Counted from the first letter of the stretch, positions 24,761-34,188 are shown. The stretch is 36,568 nt of DNA from an uncultured Pelagibacteraceae bacterium (GCA_902609535.1 CACLSF010000007.1:1-36568); one strand, 5' to 3'. Made by a program: numbers and translations. The notes: generated from the letters alone by a model not told the origin.

Positions 24761-25873
24761 AATTATTTTTGAAGCCTCATCGGATGAGGAGCTAGGTGAA
24801 GTTAAACTTTTAAGTGTATTTTTAATTTCTTTTTTTTGATCAGCAATCAAATTTGGTTTTTTCAGAAAATAATAAACACTTTTAAATATTTCATCAGCGT
24901 TACACTCTGATTGTATCAGCTCTGGAATAACTTCTTTATTATTGATAATATTAATCATATTTACATATTTTATGTTTAATAAAAGTTTAGCTATAAAAAA
25001 ATTTATAAAATTCATCTTATAGATAATTATTGAAGGAACGCTCATTTTACAAACTTCCAAAGAAACTGTTCCAGATTTTACTACTGCAAAAATCGATTTT
25101 TTTAAGACTACATTTTTAATTTTATCATCATTAATAATTTCTACGTTTTTAATTTTTTCTTTTAATAATAAACTCGACAGAAGTTTTTTGGTGTTGTTGG
25201 TTGAATGAAATATGAAGTTAAATTTACTATCTTTATTTATCATTTTTTTAATAAAGTTTAATAGAATTGGTACATGATACTTAATCTCTGAAACTCTGCT
25301 GCCAGGGAAAATTGATATAATATTCTTTTTATCTAAAAATTGGTCAATTTTTATATTTTCATTGATATTTTTATCTAATAGAGGATGACCGACATAAGTG
25401 TTAGTTAATTTTTCTTTATCAAAATATTTTTTTTCAAATTTGAATAACAATAAAATATGGTCCAAAAATTTTGTCATTTTTTTTACCCTACTCTCTCTCC
25501 AAGCCCAAACTTTGGGTGCAATAAAATGAATTGTTTTAATTTTAGGATTATCTGCTTTTACCTGTTTAGACACTCTTAATGTGAAATCTGGACTATCGAC
25601 ACTGAAAAGGATGTCAGGGTTAAACTTTAGAATTTCATTTACCGTTTCCTTTATTTTACTTTTTATTTTAAAGAAGTTTATAATTACATCTGTAAAGGCA
25701 ATATAAGTTATCTCTGCTTGATCATATATGGTTTTAATTCCTAAGTTTTGTAAATTTGTACCTCCAACACTTAAAAATTCTAGGTCTGATCTTTTTTTTT
25801 TTATCTCTGAAATTACTTCAGATGCTAGTTTGTCACCAGATGGCTCGCCTGTAAGAATAAAAATTTTTTTCAT
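24743..25873 (-). CDS. lpxB: Lipid-A-disaccharide synthase
   Basis: Membrane-associated glycosyltransferase (GT19) that joins UDP-diacylglucosamine and lipid X to form the lipid A disaccharide, 376 aa. The start KIFILTGEPSGDKLASEVI is the family signature. HFIAPKVWAWRESRV, TYVGHPLLD, IISIFPGSRVSEIKYHVPIL and KSGTVSLEVC follow. It is the last gene of the minus-strand lipid A cluster and overlaps lpxI by 4 bases (ATGA). Its final codons overlap the end of gltX on the other strand by 18 bases. Confidence 0.96.
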   Translation of the reverse strand: MKKIFILTGEPSGDKLASEVISEIKKKRSDLEFLSVGGTNLQNLGIKTIYDQAEITYIAFTDVIINFFKIKSKIKETVNEILKFNPDILFSVDSPDFTLRVSKQVKADNPKIKTIHFIAPKVWAWRESRVKKMTKFLDHILLLFKFEKKYFDKEKLTNTYVGHPLLDKNINENIKIDQFLDKKNIISIFPGSRVSEIKYHVPILLNFIKKMINKDSKFNFIFHSTNNTKKLLSSLLLKEKIKNVEIINDDKIKNVVLKKSIFAVVKSGTVSLEVCKMSVPSIIIYKMNFINFFIAKLLLNIKYVNMINIINNKEVIPELIQSECNADEIFKSVYYFLKKPNLIADQKKEIKNTLKSLTSPSSSSDEASKIILSYIP

Positions 25874-26661
25874 ATTACTGCAAGAAATAGTTTATTATTA
25901 TTAGCATATTTAATTGCCTCTTCTTTATTTAAGATAATATTCTGATTTGATTTAACTACAATTCCTTTAATGCCAACTTTATTACAATCTTTAAATGTTT
26001 CTATACCAATTGTAGGTAGATCTACTCTTAAATCTTGTTTTAATTTTGGAAGTTTTATTAAAATTCCATCCTTGTTCTTTGATTTAGATAAAGATCTAAT
26101 CATTTCTCTTGTGCCCTTTCTGGTTTCGTGAGCAATTACTTTTTTATGTCTTATAATAACACCTTGAGTATGATTGTATGAATTAATCTTTTTTAAAGTT
26201 TGAATCCCCTTAAATATCTCCTTGTTCTGTTCCATGGAAGGTTTAATTTTTGTATAAACGCCTTTCTTTAATGTTAATTCAGGATTGAAAAAATTTAATT
26301 TAATTACTTTAATATTATTTTCTAATAAAATCTCAATTAATACTTTTAGTATTGCAGCATCTCCTAATTTTGCAGCTTTAACCACTCTTGGTATATAAAA
26401 TAAACCTTTTAGATCTAACTTTAACTTTGAAATTTTGGGTTTTATTATGCTGCCTGCAAAGATTACTTTGTTACATTTTTTTGATTTGAGAATTTTTAAA
26501 ATCTGACCAAATTTACCTATATTGATAAAAAAACTATTTTTGTTTTTTTTAAATCTATTTTTTTTTGTAAGATCTATAATTAAATAATTTATTTTTTTTT
26601 TTTCTATATTTTTTAATATTTCACTCGGTAGATCTTTTTCACCTAAAAAAAGCCCTATCAT
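25870..26661 (-). CDS. lpxI: UDP-2,3-diacylglucosamine pyrophosphatase LpxI
   Basis: Peripheral enzyme of 263 aa (DUF1009 family) that hydrolyses UDP-2,3-diacylglucosamine to lipid X, the step done by LpxH in E. coli. The N-terminus IGLFLGEKDLPSEILKNIEK and the central FAGSIIKPKISKLK are family-like. The C-terminal part has AHETRKGTREMIRSL, then KLPKLKQDLRVDLPTIGIET and GIKGIVVKSNQNIIL. The position between lpxA and lpxB is the typical alphaproteobacterial one. The ATG overlaps the lpxA stop by one base. Confidence 0.94.
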   Translation of the reverse strand: MIGLFLGEKDLPSEILKNIEKKKINYLIIDLTKKNRFKKNKNSFFINIGKFGQILKILKSKKCNKVIFAGSIIKPKISKLKLDLKGLFYIPRVVKAAKLGDAAILKVLIEILLENNIKVIKLNFFNPELTLKKGVYTKIKPSMEQNKEIFKGIQTLKKINSYNHTQGVIIRHKKVIAHETRKGTREMIRSLSKSKNKDGILIKLPKLKQDLRVDLPTIGIETFKDCNKVGIKGIVVKSNQNIILNKEEAIKYANNNKLFLAVI

Positions 26662-27443
26662 TATATATTTGGTGGGAGAGAAATTGGCCTTTTTTTATCT
26701 GAATTTATAAATTCAAGTATCTTTTTAACAAATTCGTTAGTTTTAAGATCCTGGTTAAGATTTTCTATATTTTCCCTAAAATTTGAATTTTTAAAAATGC
26801 TTTCATAAGTTAATTGTATTTTTTTAATATTCTCATTTGAAACTTTAGATCTTCTCAATCCAATAAGATTTATTCCCATTAAATTATTTCTATTTCCTAA
26901 TGATAAACCAAATGGAATTACATCACTTAAAACACCTGTCATTCCACCTATCATTGCAGACTCACCAATTCTGGAGAACTGATGGATTGCACAGCTTCCT
27001 CCTATGATTGCATTATTTTCAATAGTGACATGACCACCGACTTGAACATTGTTGGCCAAAACGACATTATTTGATATCATACAATCATGTGCAATATGGC
27101 AATAAACCATAAATAAATTATTATCCCCAATACTTGTAATTCCACCACCTTGCTCTGTTCCAGGATTTATATTTACATACTCTCTAAACTTGTTGTTGTT
27201 ACCTATAAGTATCGAATTTTTTTCACCTTTGTATTTTAAATCTTGAGGAGGAGTCCCAATTGAGGCAAATGGAAATATATGATTATTATCCCCAATTTTT
27301 GTATTTCCAACTATATTAACATGTGCATGTATTACTGAATTATTACCTATTTCAACACCTGGACCTACGATAGAGTATGGGCCTATTTCGACATTTTCTG
27401 AAATTTTTGCTTTTTGGTCTACTATAGCTGTTTTATGTATCAC
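26661..27443 (-). CDS. lpxA: UDP-N-acetylglucosamine acyltransferase
   Basis: Cytosolic trimeric acyltransferase that starts lipid A synthesis, 260 aa. The left-handed beta-helix of hexapeptide repeats runs from about 8 to 190 (VEIGPYSIVGPGVEIG and so on). The catalytic histidine is in YCHIAHDCMISNNV. HQFSRIGESAMIGGMTGVLSDVIPFG and NLIGLRRS precede the C-terminal helical part. The start is GTG at 27441-27443, giving MIHKTAIVD, the expected family start. A 55-base A+T-rich gap separates it from fabZ, one of the larger gaps in the cluster. Confidence 0.97.
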   Translation of the reverse strand: MIHKTAIVDQKAKISENVEIGPYSIVGPGVEIGNNSVIHAHVNIVGNTKIGDNNHIFPFASIGTPPQDLKYKGEKNSILIGNNNKFREYVNINPGTEQGGGITSIGDNNLFMVYCHIAHDCMISNNVVLANNVQVGGHVTIENNAIIGGSCAIHQFSRIGESAMIGGMTGVLSDVIPFGLSLGNRNNLMGINLIGLRRSKVSNENIKKIQLTYESIFKNSNFRENIENLNQDLKTNEFVKKILEFINSDKKRPISLPPNI

Positions 27444-27498
27444 AAATTATAAATAACAAATTTAAAAATTATTACTTATCAACTATTACTACTAATTA

Positions 27499-27945
27499 TT
27501 ACTTTCTATCAACAATTGTTGCAGCCCACTGCGCATCTGCCATTTTCTTATCGCCAACGAAGGCTGTACCTTTATACTTCCATACTCTTCCGTGTGATCT
27601 AATTGCCTCTATATTTAATTCTAAAACACAATCGGGAATAACTGGATTTCGAAATCTTGCTTTTTCAATTGTCATTAAAAAGACTAATTTATTATCATAA
27701 GTAGACTTGTCTAATCCATTAGCTGTTAATGCTGCTGCTGCTTGCCCAAAGGCCTCTACAATTAAAACACCTGGCATTACTGGTTCTCCTGGGAAGTGGC
27801 CATTAACAAAAAAACTATCTTTTTTTACATTTACAATTGCAGTTGCTGAAAAGAGTTTTTTTATATTCTTCAATTCATCTATTAACAGCATTGGCTCTCT
27901 ATGAGGGAGCAGATCTTGTATTTGCTTTTTGTTTAAATTAGTCAT
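27499..27945 (-). CDS. fabZ: 3-hydroxyacyl-[acyl carrier protein] dehydratase FabZ
   Basis: Hot-dog-fold dehydratase of fatty-acid elongation, 148 aa. The catalytic histidine is H50 in NGHFPGEPVMPGVLI, with the glutamate partner E64 in LIVEAFGQAAA. The start region LLPHREPMLLIDEL and the later FLMTIEKARFRNPVIPG-like block (here FRNPVIPDC) are typical. It shares 3-hydroxyacyl-ACP substrates with LpxA and LpxD on either side, which explains the conserved lpxD-fabZ-lpxA order. It overlaps lpxD by 8 bases. Confidence 0.97.
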   Translation of the reverse strand: MTNLNKKQIQDLLPHREPMLLIDELKNIKKLFSATAIVNVKKDSFFVNGHFPGEPVMPGVLIVEAFGQAAAALTANGLDKSTYDNKLVFLMTIEKARFRNPVIPDCVLELNIEAIRSHGRVWKYKGTAFVGDKKMADAQWAATIVDRK

Positions 27946-28915
27946 TTGATATATTCTCTTTTAAGAAATTCCTAATATTTTTGGCAGGATATCCCATAAC
28001 TTTTGTATTTGAAGGAATATTTTTGATTACTCCACTGCCGCCACCTATTTGTACGTTATCACCGATAGATAAATGACCAGAAATTCCAGCTTGTCCTCCG
28101 ATCATTACATTATTTCCAATTGTTGAACTGCCTGCAAACCCAACTTGACCAGTTATTATGCAGTTTTTTCCAATTTTAACGTTATGTGCTATGTGAACTT
28201 GACTATCTAAAAATGTCCCATCTCCTATTATAGTATTTGAAAGTGAGCCTCTATCTATTGTATTATTGCATCCAATTTCAACATTATCTCCAATTATAAC
28301 AGCGCCAATGTGTGGATATTTAATATTTATTTTTGAAGGGTGAAAACCAAAACCTTTTTTTCCTATGATAGCTCCATCAAGTATATTTGTGTTTTTTCCA
28401 ATTATACTATTTTTAATAACAACATTGTTACCAATATTAGAATTATCGCCCAAAATAACATTACTTTCAATTATTGTGTTATGACCGATAGTGCAGTTTT
28501 TACCAATTTTAACATTTCTTCCAATAAGAATGTTTTTTCCAAATTTTAATTTATGATATTTTTCCTTTTTTAAGGAACTCACATTTGTATCAAAAGAGTC
28601 ATTTAATGCATCTGGATAAAATAATGAAGTTATTTTAGCAACTGATAGAAGGACATTTTTAACTTCAATAATATAGATATTCTTTGGAACAATATTTTTT
28701 ATTTTTGAATTGGTTAAGACAAATTTTGATTTTGTTTTTTTTATAGCTTCGAAATATTTTTTTGAATGAAAGAAAGATATATCATTATTAGATGCATTAT
28801 CTAAATCTCTAATATCATTAATTATTGAATTTTTATTAATATTTTTTTTTCCTAGAGTTTTTAGGACATCATTAATTTTAATGTTTGTTTTTTTTTTAAA
28901 GAAAATATTTTTCAT
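27938..28915 (-). CDS. lpxD: UDP-3-O-acylglucosamine N-acyltransferase
   Basis: Acyltransferase adding the second 3-hydroxyacyl chain to the glucosamine of lipid A, 325 aa. An N-terminal uridine-binding domain (about 1-105, with NDISFFHSKKYFEAIKKTK) precedes a long hexapeptide-repeat helix (about 120-310). The catalytic region is GSLSNTIIGDGTFLDSQVHIAHNVKIG, and the end has GGQAGISGHLSIGDNVQIGGGSGV. It starts one base after the ompH stop. Compared with LpxA it carries an extra N-terminal domain, which settles the identity. Confidence 0.96.
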   Translation of the reverse strand: MKNIFFKKKTNIKINDVLKTLGKKNINKNSIINDIRDLDNASNNDISFFHSKKYFEAIKKTKSKFVLTNSKIKNIVPKNIYIIEVKNVLLSVAKITSLFYPDALNDSFDTNVSSLKKEKYHKLKFGKNILIGRNVKIGKNCTIGHNTIIESNVILGDNSNIGNNVVIKNSIIGKNTNILDGAIIGKKGFGFHPSKINIKYPHIGAVIIGDNVEIGCNNTIDRGSLSNTIIGDGTFLDSQVHIAHNVKIGKNCIITGQVGFAGSSTIGNNVMIGGQAGISGHLSIGDNVQIGGGSGVIKNIPSNTKVMGYPAKNIRNFLKENISND

Positions 28916-28916
28916 A

Positions 28917-29423
28917 TTAGAAATTTAACGATTCTCCCTTTTCATTTAATAATTTGATAATTTTCATGGTTATATCTAAATTTTTTTTACCAACAATAAT
29001 ATTTTTTTTTGAAACCACTAATGATATTGAATTAGTTTCAACATAATTGGTTATAATAGGGTTGATAATACTTAAAATTTTTTTTGTATTTTCTAATTTA
29101 ATTTTATTTAATTTTTCCTGGGAGTTTTTCTTATTAAATCTAAAATTTTGGATATCTTTAGACAAATTTGATATTTTTTCCTCAAACTCACTTTTCTCTA
29201 TAATATTTTTTTTGGCAAGTAATTCTTCTTCTTTTTTTTTTAGATCACTTTCAATTTGATTAAATTTTGACAAAAATTCATTATTAACCTTAAACAAGTG
29301 TGAATTAAGTGACTTTCCTATTTTGGAATTATTTAATATATAATTCATATCAATATAAACAATTTGAGAAAAAGAATTAGAATTAAATAAAATTAAAAAT
29401 AAAAAAATAAAAATTAATTTCAT
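28917..29423 (-). CDS. OmpH/Skp-family periplasmic chaperone
   Basis: Periplasmic holdase that keeps unfolded outer-membrane proteins soluble on their way to BamA, 168 aa from the ATG at 29421-29423. The frame can also start from a TTG at 29441. The ATG is preferred because it puts a clean signal peptide (MKLIFIFLFLILFNSNSFSQ) at the very start and lies one base after the bamA stop. The mature part IVYIDMNYILNNSKIG is the OmpH signature. Two long Lys/Glu-rich helices follow (about 45-115), as in the tentacles of Skp. Position between bamA and lpxD is the conserved one. Confidence 0.9.
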   Translation of the reverse strand: MKLIFIFLFLILFNSNSFSQIVYIDMNYILNNSKIGKSLNSHLFKVNNEFLSKFNQIESDLKKKEEELLAKKNIIEKSEFEEKISNLSKDIQNFRFNKKNSQEKLNKIKLENTKKILSIINPIITNYVETNSISLVVSKKNIIVGKKNLDITMKIIKLLNEKGESLNF

Positions 29424-29424
29424 C

Positions 29425-31686
29425 TTAAAAGGAAGTACCAATTCTAAATCTAAAAGCCTCAGTTTTGTCTGAAGGTTCGCTGCTTAAAGGTATTGCATAA
29501 GAAAATGATAAAGGTCCAAGCACTGTAAACCAGTTAACGGCCAAACCAGTTGATGATCTAATTTTACCAGATTCCAATGAACTATCATAATCAACTTCTT
29601 TTAAAGTTGCAGCATCTAAAAATAAACTTAGGTCTATATCATCATTACCTTGAAAAAAGTTTGGTAAAGTTGTGTTAAGATTCACTGCAGAACCAAAATT
29701 TCCACCAACATATTCATTTCCATCTTTGGGCCCAAATCTTCCAGCCTCAAAACCTCTTAATTTGCTACTTGGAATGTAAATTCTTTTAGAAACCCTTACA
29801 TCATCATCAATAGAATTAACAGTTTTTAGGAAAAATTTTCCTGATAAAATTAAATTATCAGTTACAGATATATACTTTGAATAATTAAGAGTGTTCTCAA
29901 TCGAAAAGTCATCTGAATAAATGGGCAAAACCTGTTGAAAACCTATTTTGTATCCATCAGTAGGTTGAAAGTTCTGGTCCAATTTATTTAATAATAAATT
30001 ATATTTAATTAGATTTTCAAGATAGTCACCTTCCTGTTTCTTTTTGTGGTTAGAGGCAATAGAAGATGTTTCTAATTTTTCATAATAAGTAGACAAATCC
30101 AAATTGACAAATAGGTCATCATATTGTTCAAATCCAGTTCCAATAGAGAAACCTGTACGTGAGGTTTTAAATCCACTAGTACTAAGAGAGTCAGTATTTG
30201 TACTTTCTAATGTTGTATTTAATGATCGATCAGAATTTTTAAAATTAGGGTTAACAACAGAAAATTTTCCTCTAATCTGCTCTTCAGAAAGAGTAAAATT
30301 TGTTAATAATTTTATACCTTTACCAAGATAATTTTTTTCTTTTATGCCTGCAGAAAGTGTTGCACCTGAAGTACCTGTACCAGCACCAGCAAATATTTCA
30401 CCGCTTGGGCTTTCAACAACAATTATATCAATTATTTTTTTTTGTGGATCATTTGGAGATTGTCGCTCGGAAGTATTAACTGAGCTAAAAAATCCTCTTG
30501 ATCTTATACTAGAGACAGATTTGTCTAATAAAAATTGATTATATGCGTCACCTTCATCAACAATTAATGAATTTCGAATTACTTTTTCCTCGGTTATAAA
30601 GTTTCCAAAGATATTAATTTCATCAACAAATAATTTCTCTAAATCTTTGAAACTAAAATCAACATCTATAAAATTTGAGTCATCAATATTTAATTCATAA
30701 TCAACGTTAATGAACACAAATTCTTTTTGTAGGGCAATTTTATTAATTTCATCAACTAGCTCATCTAATTTTTTTTTAGAAAATTTTTTTTCTTTTAATT
30801 TTTCTGTGTTTTTTATTAGAGAATTAAAATTTTCTGGATCAAAAATTTTATCAAAATTAAAAACAAAATTTTTAAAAAAGTGCTTTTCACCAGCTTCAAT
30901 ATTAAAATTTAGTTCAAAAAATTCATTATTAATATTTTTAGCATAAGATGACTTTATTTTAACTTTGTAATAACCTTTGTTCATATAAAAATTTTTTAAT
31001 AAATTTTCATCAATTCCAATTTTTCTTTCATCAAGGTATTTATCAGAAGTAATGAACTTCCAAAATTTACCTTCCTCAGACTTAATTACGTTTCTAAGTT
31101 TTGTATCTTTGAAGATTTTATTTCCTTGAAAATTAATTGTTTTAATAATTGCCCTATCGCCAAGATTAAAATTATATACTAAATCTATAGAGTTGTTCTT
31201 ATTTTCTATAATATTGGTTTCAACTTTTACAAAATAAAACCCACTTGATCTTACTATATTTAATAAAAGGTTTTTTTGCTCTTTAACACTAGAAGTTAAA
31301 AATGGATATTTTTCACTCTTTTTTGTTATTTCTGTTAACTGCTTAAGAATAGATTTATTTTTAATTCCATTAATGGAGATAGTTTGAATAATTGGATTTT
31401 CAACAATTAAAATTTCTAATTTTCCATTACTTGACATAATTTCAATATTCTTGAAATAATTTGTATCGTAAAGTTTTTTTATAGCTAAATTTAAATCGTT
31501 AATTTCTAAATTTTTATTAATTTCTAATCCAGAAAACATTAACACTGTTTCAACAGATAATCTTTTGTTTCCTAAGACCTTAATCTCATTAAATATCTCT
31601 GCTTTAGATGATGGAATATTAATAAAAAAGAATATAGATATGGTTAAAAAGATATTAACAGTAATTTTATTAAATAAATTTCTCAT
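29425..31686 (-). CDS. bamA: Outer-membrane protein assembly factor BamA
   Basis: Outer-membrane beta-barrel that folds and inserts other barrels, 753 aa. A signal peptide spans about 1-29 (ending PSSKA|E). POTRA repeats follow (about 30-420), the first with IKVLGNKRLSVETVLMFSGL. The 16-strand barrel begins near residue 425 with GEIFAGAGTGTSGATLSAGI and includes the conserved LRGFEAGRFGPKDG (the VRGF-type loop 6 motif, here LRGF). It ends in FRFRIGTSF, a C-terminal aromatic as expected for insertion. It overlaps the end of dxr by 17 bases. rseP, which often lies between dxr and bamA, is absent. Confidence 0.96.
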   Translation of the reverse strand: MRNLFNKITVNIFLTISIFFFINIPSSKAEIFNEIKVLGNKRLSVETVLMFSGLEINKNLEINDLNLAIKKLYDTNYFKNIEIMSSNGKLEILIVENPIIQTISINGIKNKSILKQLTEITKKSEKYPFLTSSVKEQKNLLLNIVRSSGFYFVKVETNIIENKNNSIDLVYNFNLGDRAIIKTINFQGNKIFKDTKLRNVIKSEEGKFWKFITSDKYLDERKIGIDENLLKNFYMNKGYYKVKIKSSYAKNINNEFFELNFNIEAGEKHFFKNFVFNFDKIFDPENFNSLIKNTEKLKEKKFSKKKLDELVDEINKIALQKEFVFINVDYELNIDDSNFIDVDFSFKDLEKLFVDEINIFGNFITEEKVIRNSLIVDEGDAYNQFLLDKSVSSIRSRGFFSSVNTSERQSPNDPQKKIIDIIVVESPSGEIFAGAGTGTSGATLSAGIKEKNYLGKGIKLLTNFTLSEEQIRGKFSVVNPNFKNSDRSLNTTLESTNTDSLSTSGFKTSRTGFSIGTGFEQYDDLFVNLDLSTYYEKLETSSIASNHKKKQEGDYLENLIKYNLLLNKLDQNFQPTDGYKIGFQQVLPIYSDDFSIENTLNYSKYISVTDNLILSGKFFLKTVNSIDDDVRVSKRIYIPSSKLRGFEAGRFGPKDGNEYVGGNFGSAVNLNTTLPNFFQGNDDIDLSLFLDAATLKEVDYDSSLESGKIRSSTGLAVNWFTVLGPLSFSYAIPLSSEPSDKTEAFRFRIGTSF

Positions 31687-32851
31687 TTTTAATTAAATTT
31701 TTATGTAAATATTTTTTTACCTTTAATACCATATTTTTAATTTCATTTATATTTTTAGGTTTTTTTTTATAGTATTTAGTAAAATAGGGGTTTTTTAATA
31801 AATTTATTAGCAATTTATGAAGATCTATATAATTAATTGAATTATCCAAATACCTTTTAACTAAAAAATCGTTCAAAGATACTAGAATAATTTCAAAAAA
31901 AGTATTGTTAAATTCATAGTTAATTAATTTCAGTAAAGGAAAATTCTTTATGTTTGGTTTTATAAAGTTTAAACCATTTAGATTTAAATAATCAAAATTT
32001 TTATTGTTAAATGAAAAAGTTTCATTTCTTTCATATAAAGAATTTATAATTGGTATTTGCATTGTAGTTTCGTGAGCAATAAGTTTAGTTAATCCTGTAT
32101 TAAAATGTATAATAGCATGAATATAGGATTTTGGATGAATAAGAATGTCTAATTTTTTTATATTTAAGTCAAATATTTTTTTTGCTTCGATCACTTCAAA
32201 TATTTTGTTCATCATAGTTGCTGAGTCAATTGTAATCTTTTTTCCCATTTTCCAGTTAGGGTGTTTCAAGGCATACTCCGGTTTTATGTTGTGAATATTA
32301 CTCAGTTTTTTGTTAAGAAAGGGTCCACCAGAAGCTGTTAAATAAATTTTTTTTATATTTTTTTTATTTTCATCTTTAATTAGAGACCATATTGAAAAAT
32401 GTTCAGAGTCCAGAGGAATAAATTTTGTGTTATTTTTAATAAGTTCTTTTTGTATAAAATTCCATCCACATATTATCGACTCTTTATTAGCAATACCTAA
32501 ATTTTTAGTATGTTTAATAATATTTAGTGTTGGTTCTAAACCTTCAATGCCTGAGATTGCACTTATTGTAAAATAGACTTTTTTTGAATTTTTTTTAAGA
32601 GCTTCTTTAAGGCTAAAATAAACTTTTATACGTTTTATTTTAAATTTATTTCTGTATTTATTAAATTTATCTTTGTCGTATATTACAACTTTCTTGACAT
32701 TAAATTCTAAAGCTTGATCTAAAATCTTTTTTATATTTTTATTGGTTGTTAAAAGCTTAATATTGAATTTGTTTTTATTTTTTTTAATAACATTTAATGA
32801 TGATGTTCCAATTGAACCTGTAGAACCTAATATAATTATATCTTTAATCAT
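31670..32851 (-). CDS. dxr: 1-deoxy-D-xylulose 5-phosphate reductoisomerase
   Basis: Cytosolic NADPH-dependent enzyme giving methylerythritol phosphate, the step before IspD, 393 aa. The Rossmann motif is IIILGSTGSIGTSSLNVI (5-22). NKESIICGW, IPLDSEHFSIWSLI, LTASGGPF and the block KHPNWKMGKKITIDSATMMNKIFEVIEA hold the metal and substrate residues. IHPKSYIHAIIHFNTG follows. The protein is very Lys/Asn/Ile-rich. It lies 3 bases after cdsA. Along with ispDF (8780-9886) it gives three MEP-pathway activities in the window. Confidence 0.97.
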   Translation of the reverse strand: MIKDIIILGSTGSIGTSSLNVIKKNKNKFNIKLLTTNKNIKKILDQALEFNVKKVVIYDKDKFNKYRNKFKIKRIKVYFSLKEALKKNSKKVYFTISAISGIEGLEPTLNIIKHTKNLGIANKESIICGWNFIQKELIKNNTKFIPLDSEHFSIWSLIKDENKKNIKKIYLTASGGPFLNKKLSNIHNIKPEYALKHPNWKMGKKITIDSATMMNKIFEVIEAKKIFDLNIKKLDILIHPKSYIHAIIHFNTGLTKLIAHETTMQIPIINSLYERNETFSFNNKNFDYLNLNGLNFIKPNIKNFPLLKLINYEFNNTFFEIILVSLNDFLVKRYLDNSINYIDLHKLLINLLKNPYFTKYYKKKPKNINEIKNMVLKVKKYLHKNLIKNEKFI

Positions 32852-32854
32852 CTA

Positions 32855-33511
32855 TTAAAATGTATTTATTATAATAATGCCTATTGGCATTGCAAATAAC
32901 ATGCCATCCATCCTATCCAATATTCCTCCATGGCCTGGTAGAATTGATCCCGTATCTTTTATTTTTGCTTTTCTTTTGAAAAAAGAGATAAATAAATCTC
33001 CAGATTGTGAAATTGCTGAAATCAAAAATATATATAAAAATATATTAAAATTAATTATAATTTTTCCTTCCATAAAATTATAGATTATTAAACCTACAAG
33101 ATATGAGGTTATGAACGATCCTATTAAACCTGAGTAAGTTTTTTTAGGGCTTATTGAAGTAAGTTTTTTTCCACCAATAATTTTGCCAAAAGCAAAACCA
33201 CCAATATCGGTTGATATACAAATAATTAAAATAAACATAATTAGTAATTTGTTTATTTCAAATGATTGAATTAAAAACAAAATTATTACTAATGAAAAAT
33301 AAATCATATAAACTATTGTTAAAAAAAAGTAAATAAATTGTAAGTTTTTATTCTTTATATAAATTTGTTTATAAATTTTGTTAAATTCATCCAAAGATAA
33401 AAAATTTACAAACAAAATCAAAAAACATAATAAATAAATATTTAAAAATGTAATAAAAATAATTGATAATAAAATGGAAGAAGTAATTATTCTTTTATTC
33501 AATTCATTCAT
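32855..33511 (-). CDS. cdsA: Phosphatidate cytidylyltransferase (CDP-diglyceride synthase)
   Basis: Inner-membrane enzyme turning phosphatidate and CTP into CDP-diacylglycerol for phospholipid synthesis, 218 aa with about six membrane segments. The family signature SQSGDLFISFFKRKAKIKD followed by LPGHGGILDRMDGMLFA covers about 168-207. SPKKTYSGLIGS (121-132) is also typical. It is shorter than the E. coli protein (285 aa), missing N-terminal helices, as in other compact alphaproteobacterial versions. It overlaps uppS by one base (TAATG). Confidence 0.94.
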   Translation of the reverse strand: MNELNKRIITSSILLSIIFITFLNIYLLCFLILFVNFLSLDEFNKIYKQIYIKNKNLQFIYFFLTIVYMIYFSLVIILFLIQSFEINKLLIMFILIICISTDIGGFAFGKIIGGKKLTSISPKKTYSGLIGSFITSYLVGLIIYNFMEGKIIINFNIFLYIFLISAISQSGDLFISFFKRKAKIKDTGSILPGHGGILDRMDGMLFAMPIGIIIINTF

Positions 33512-34188
33512 TATAATGCACCAAAATTTCTTCTAGTTTTTTTAAATTTTAATATTATTTTTTTAAAGTCATTTTTTTTAAAATCTGGCCATAGTTTTTT
33601 AACAAAAAAAATTTCTGTATATGATGATTGCCACAATAAAAAATTACTTAATCTAAATCTATTACCAGTTCTTATTAAAATTTCTGGATCAGGTATATTA
33701 CTGGTATACAAATTTTTAGTAATATTTCTTTCATTAATTGATTGTGATAAATTTACGGTTTTTTTTATAGAATTTATGATTTCCTCTTTTGATCCATAAT
33801 TCAGAGCTAGATTAACTTGAATTAAATTATTTTTTTTTGTGTGATTTTGTATTGTTTTAAGCTTATCTTTTAATGAATTTGGAAACTTATTTATATTACC
33901 AATAACTTTTATTTTAACATTTTTTTTATTAAGTTGATCGAATTTTTGATCGATATATCTCTCTAATAAAAAAATAAGAAATGATATTTCTCTCTTTGGT
34001 CTTTTCCAATTTTCTGTTGAAAACGTATAAAGTGTTAAATATTTAACTTTATTTGATATGGCAGCTTCAATAGTTTTTTCAACAGTTTTAACACCTTCAC
34101 TATGACCATAATTTCTAGAATTTTTTTTTTTTATTCCCCATCTGCCATTTCCATCCATAATAATGGCAACATGTTTTGGTGAATTCAT
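33511..34188 (-). CDS. uppS: Isoprenyl transferase (undecaprenyl diphosphate synthase)
   Basis: Cis-prenyltransferase that lengthens farnesyl diphosphate into the undecaprenyl carrier used for wall and polysaccharide synthesis, 225 aa. The catalytic aspartate D12 lies in IIMDGNGRW (9-17). YGHSEGVKTVE, LTLYTFSTENWKRP and LALNYGSKEEI follow. The C-terminal block reads LIRTGNRFRLSNFLLWQSSYTEIFF (about 171-195), where the usual RTGGExR is RTGNRFR. The later glutamate E192 is kept. It overlaps frr by 4 bases (ATGA) and cdsA by one. Confidence 0.94.
   Translation of the reverse strand: MNSPKHVAIIMDGNGRWGIKKKNSRNYGHSEGVKTVEKTIEAAISNKVKYLTLYTFSTENWKRPKREISFLIFLLERYIDQKFDQLNKKNVKIKVIGNINKFPNSLKDKLKTIQNHTKKNNLIQVNLALNYGSKEEIINSIKKTVNLSQSINERNITKNLYTSNIPDPEILIRTGNRFRLSNFLLWQSSYTEIFFVKKLWPDFKKNDFKKIILKFKKTRRNFGAL

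Noticed and set aside
24775..24789. Inverted repeat CCTCAT-CGG-ATGAGG near the gltX/lpxB ends, a possible terminator
   Set aside because: No T-run follows on either strand, and the bases are the serine-rich coding end of lpxB, where TCA/TCC/TCG codons readily make such repeats.
27446..27451. TATAAT before lpxA as a separate promoter
   Set aside because: Only two bases separate it from the GTG start and no -35 is evident; likely chance in a 55-base A+T-rich gap.
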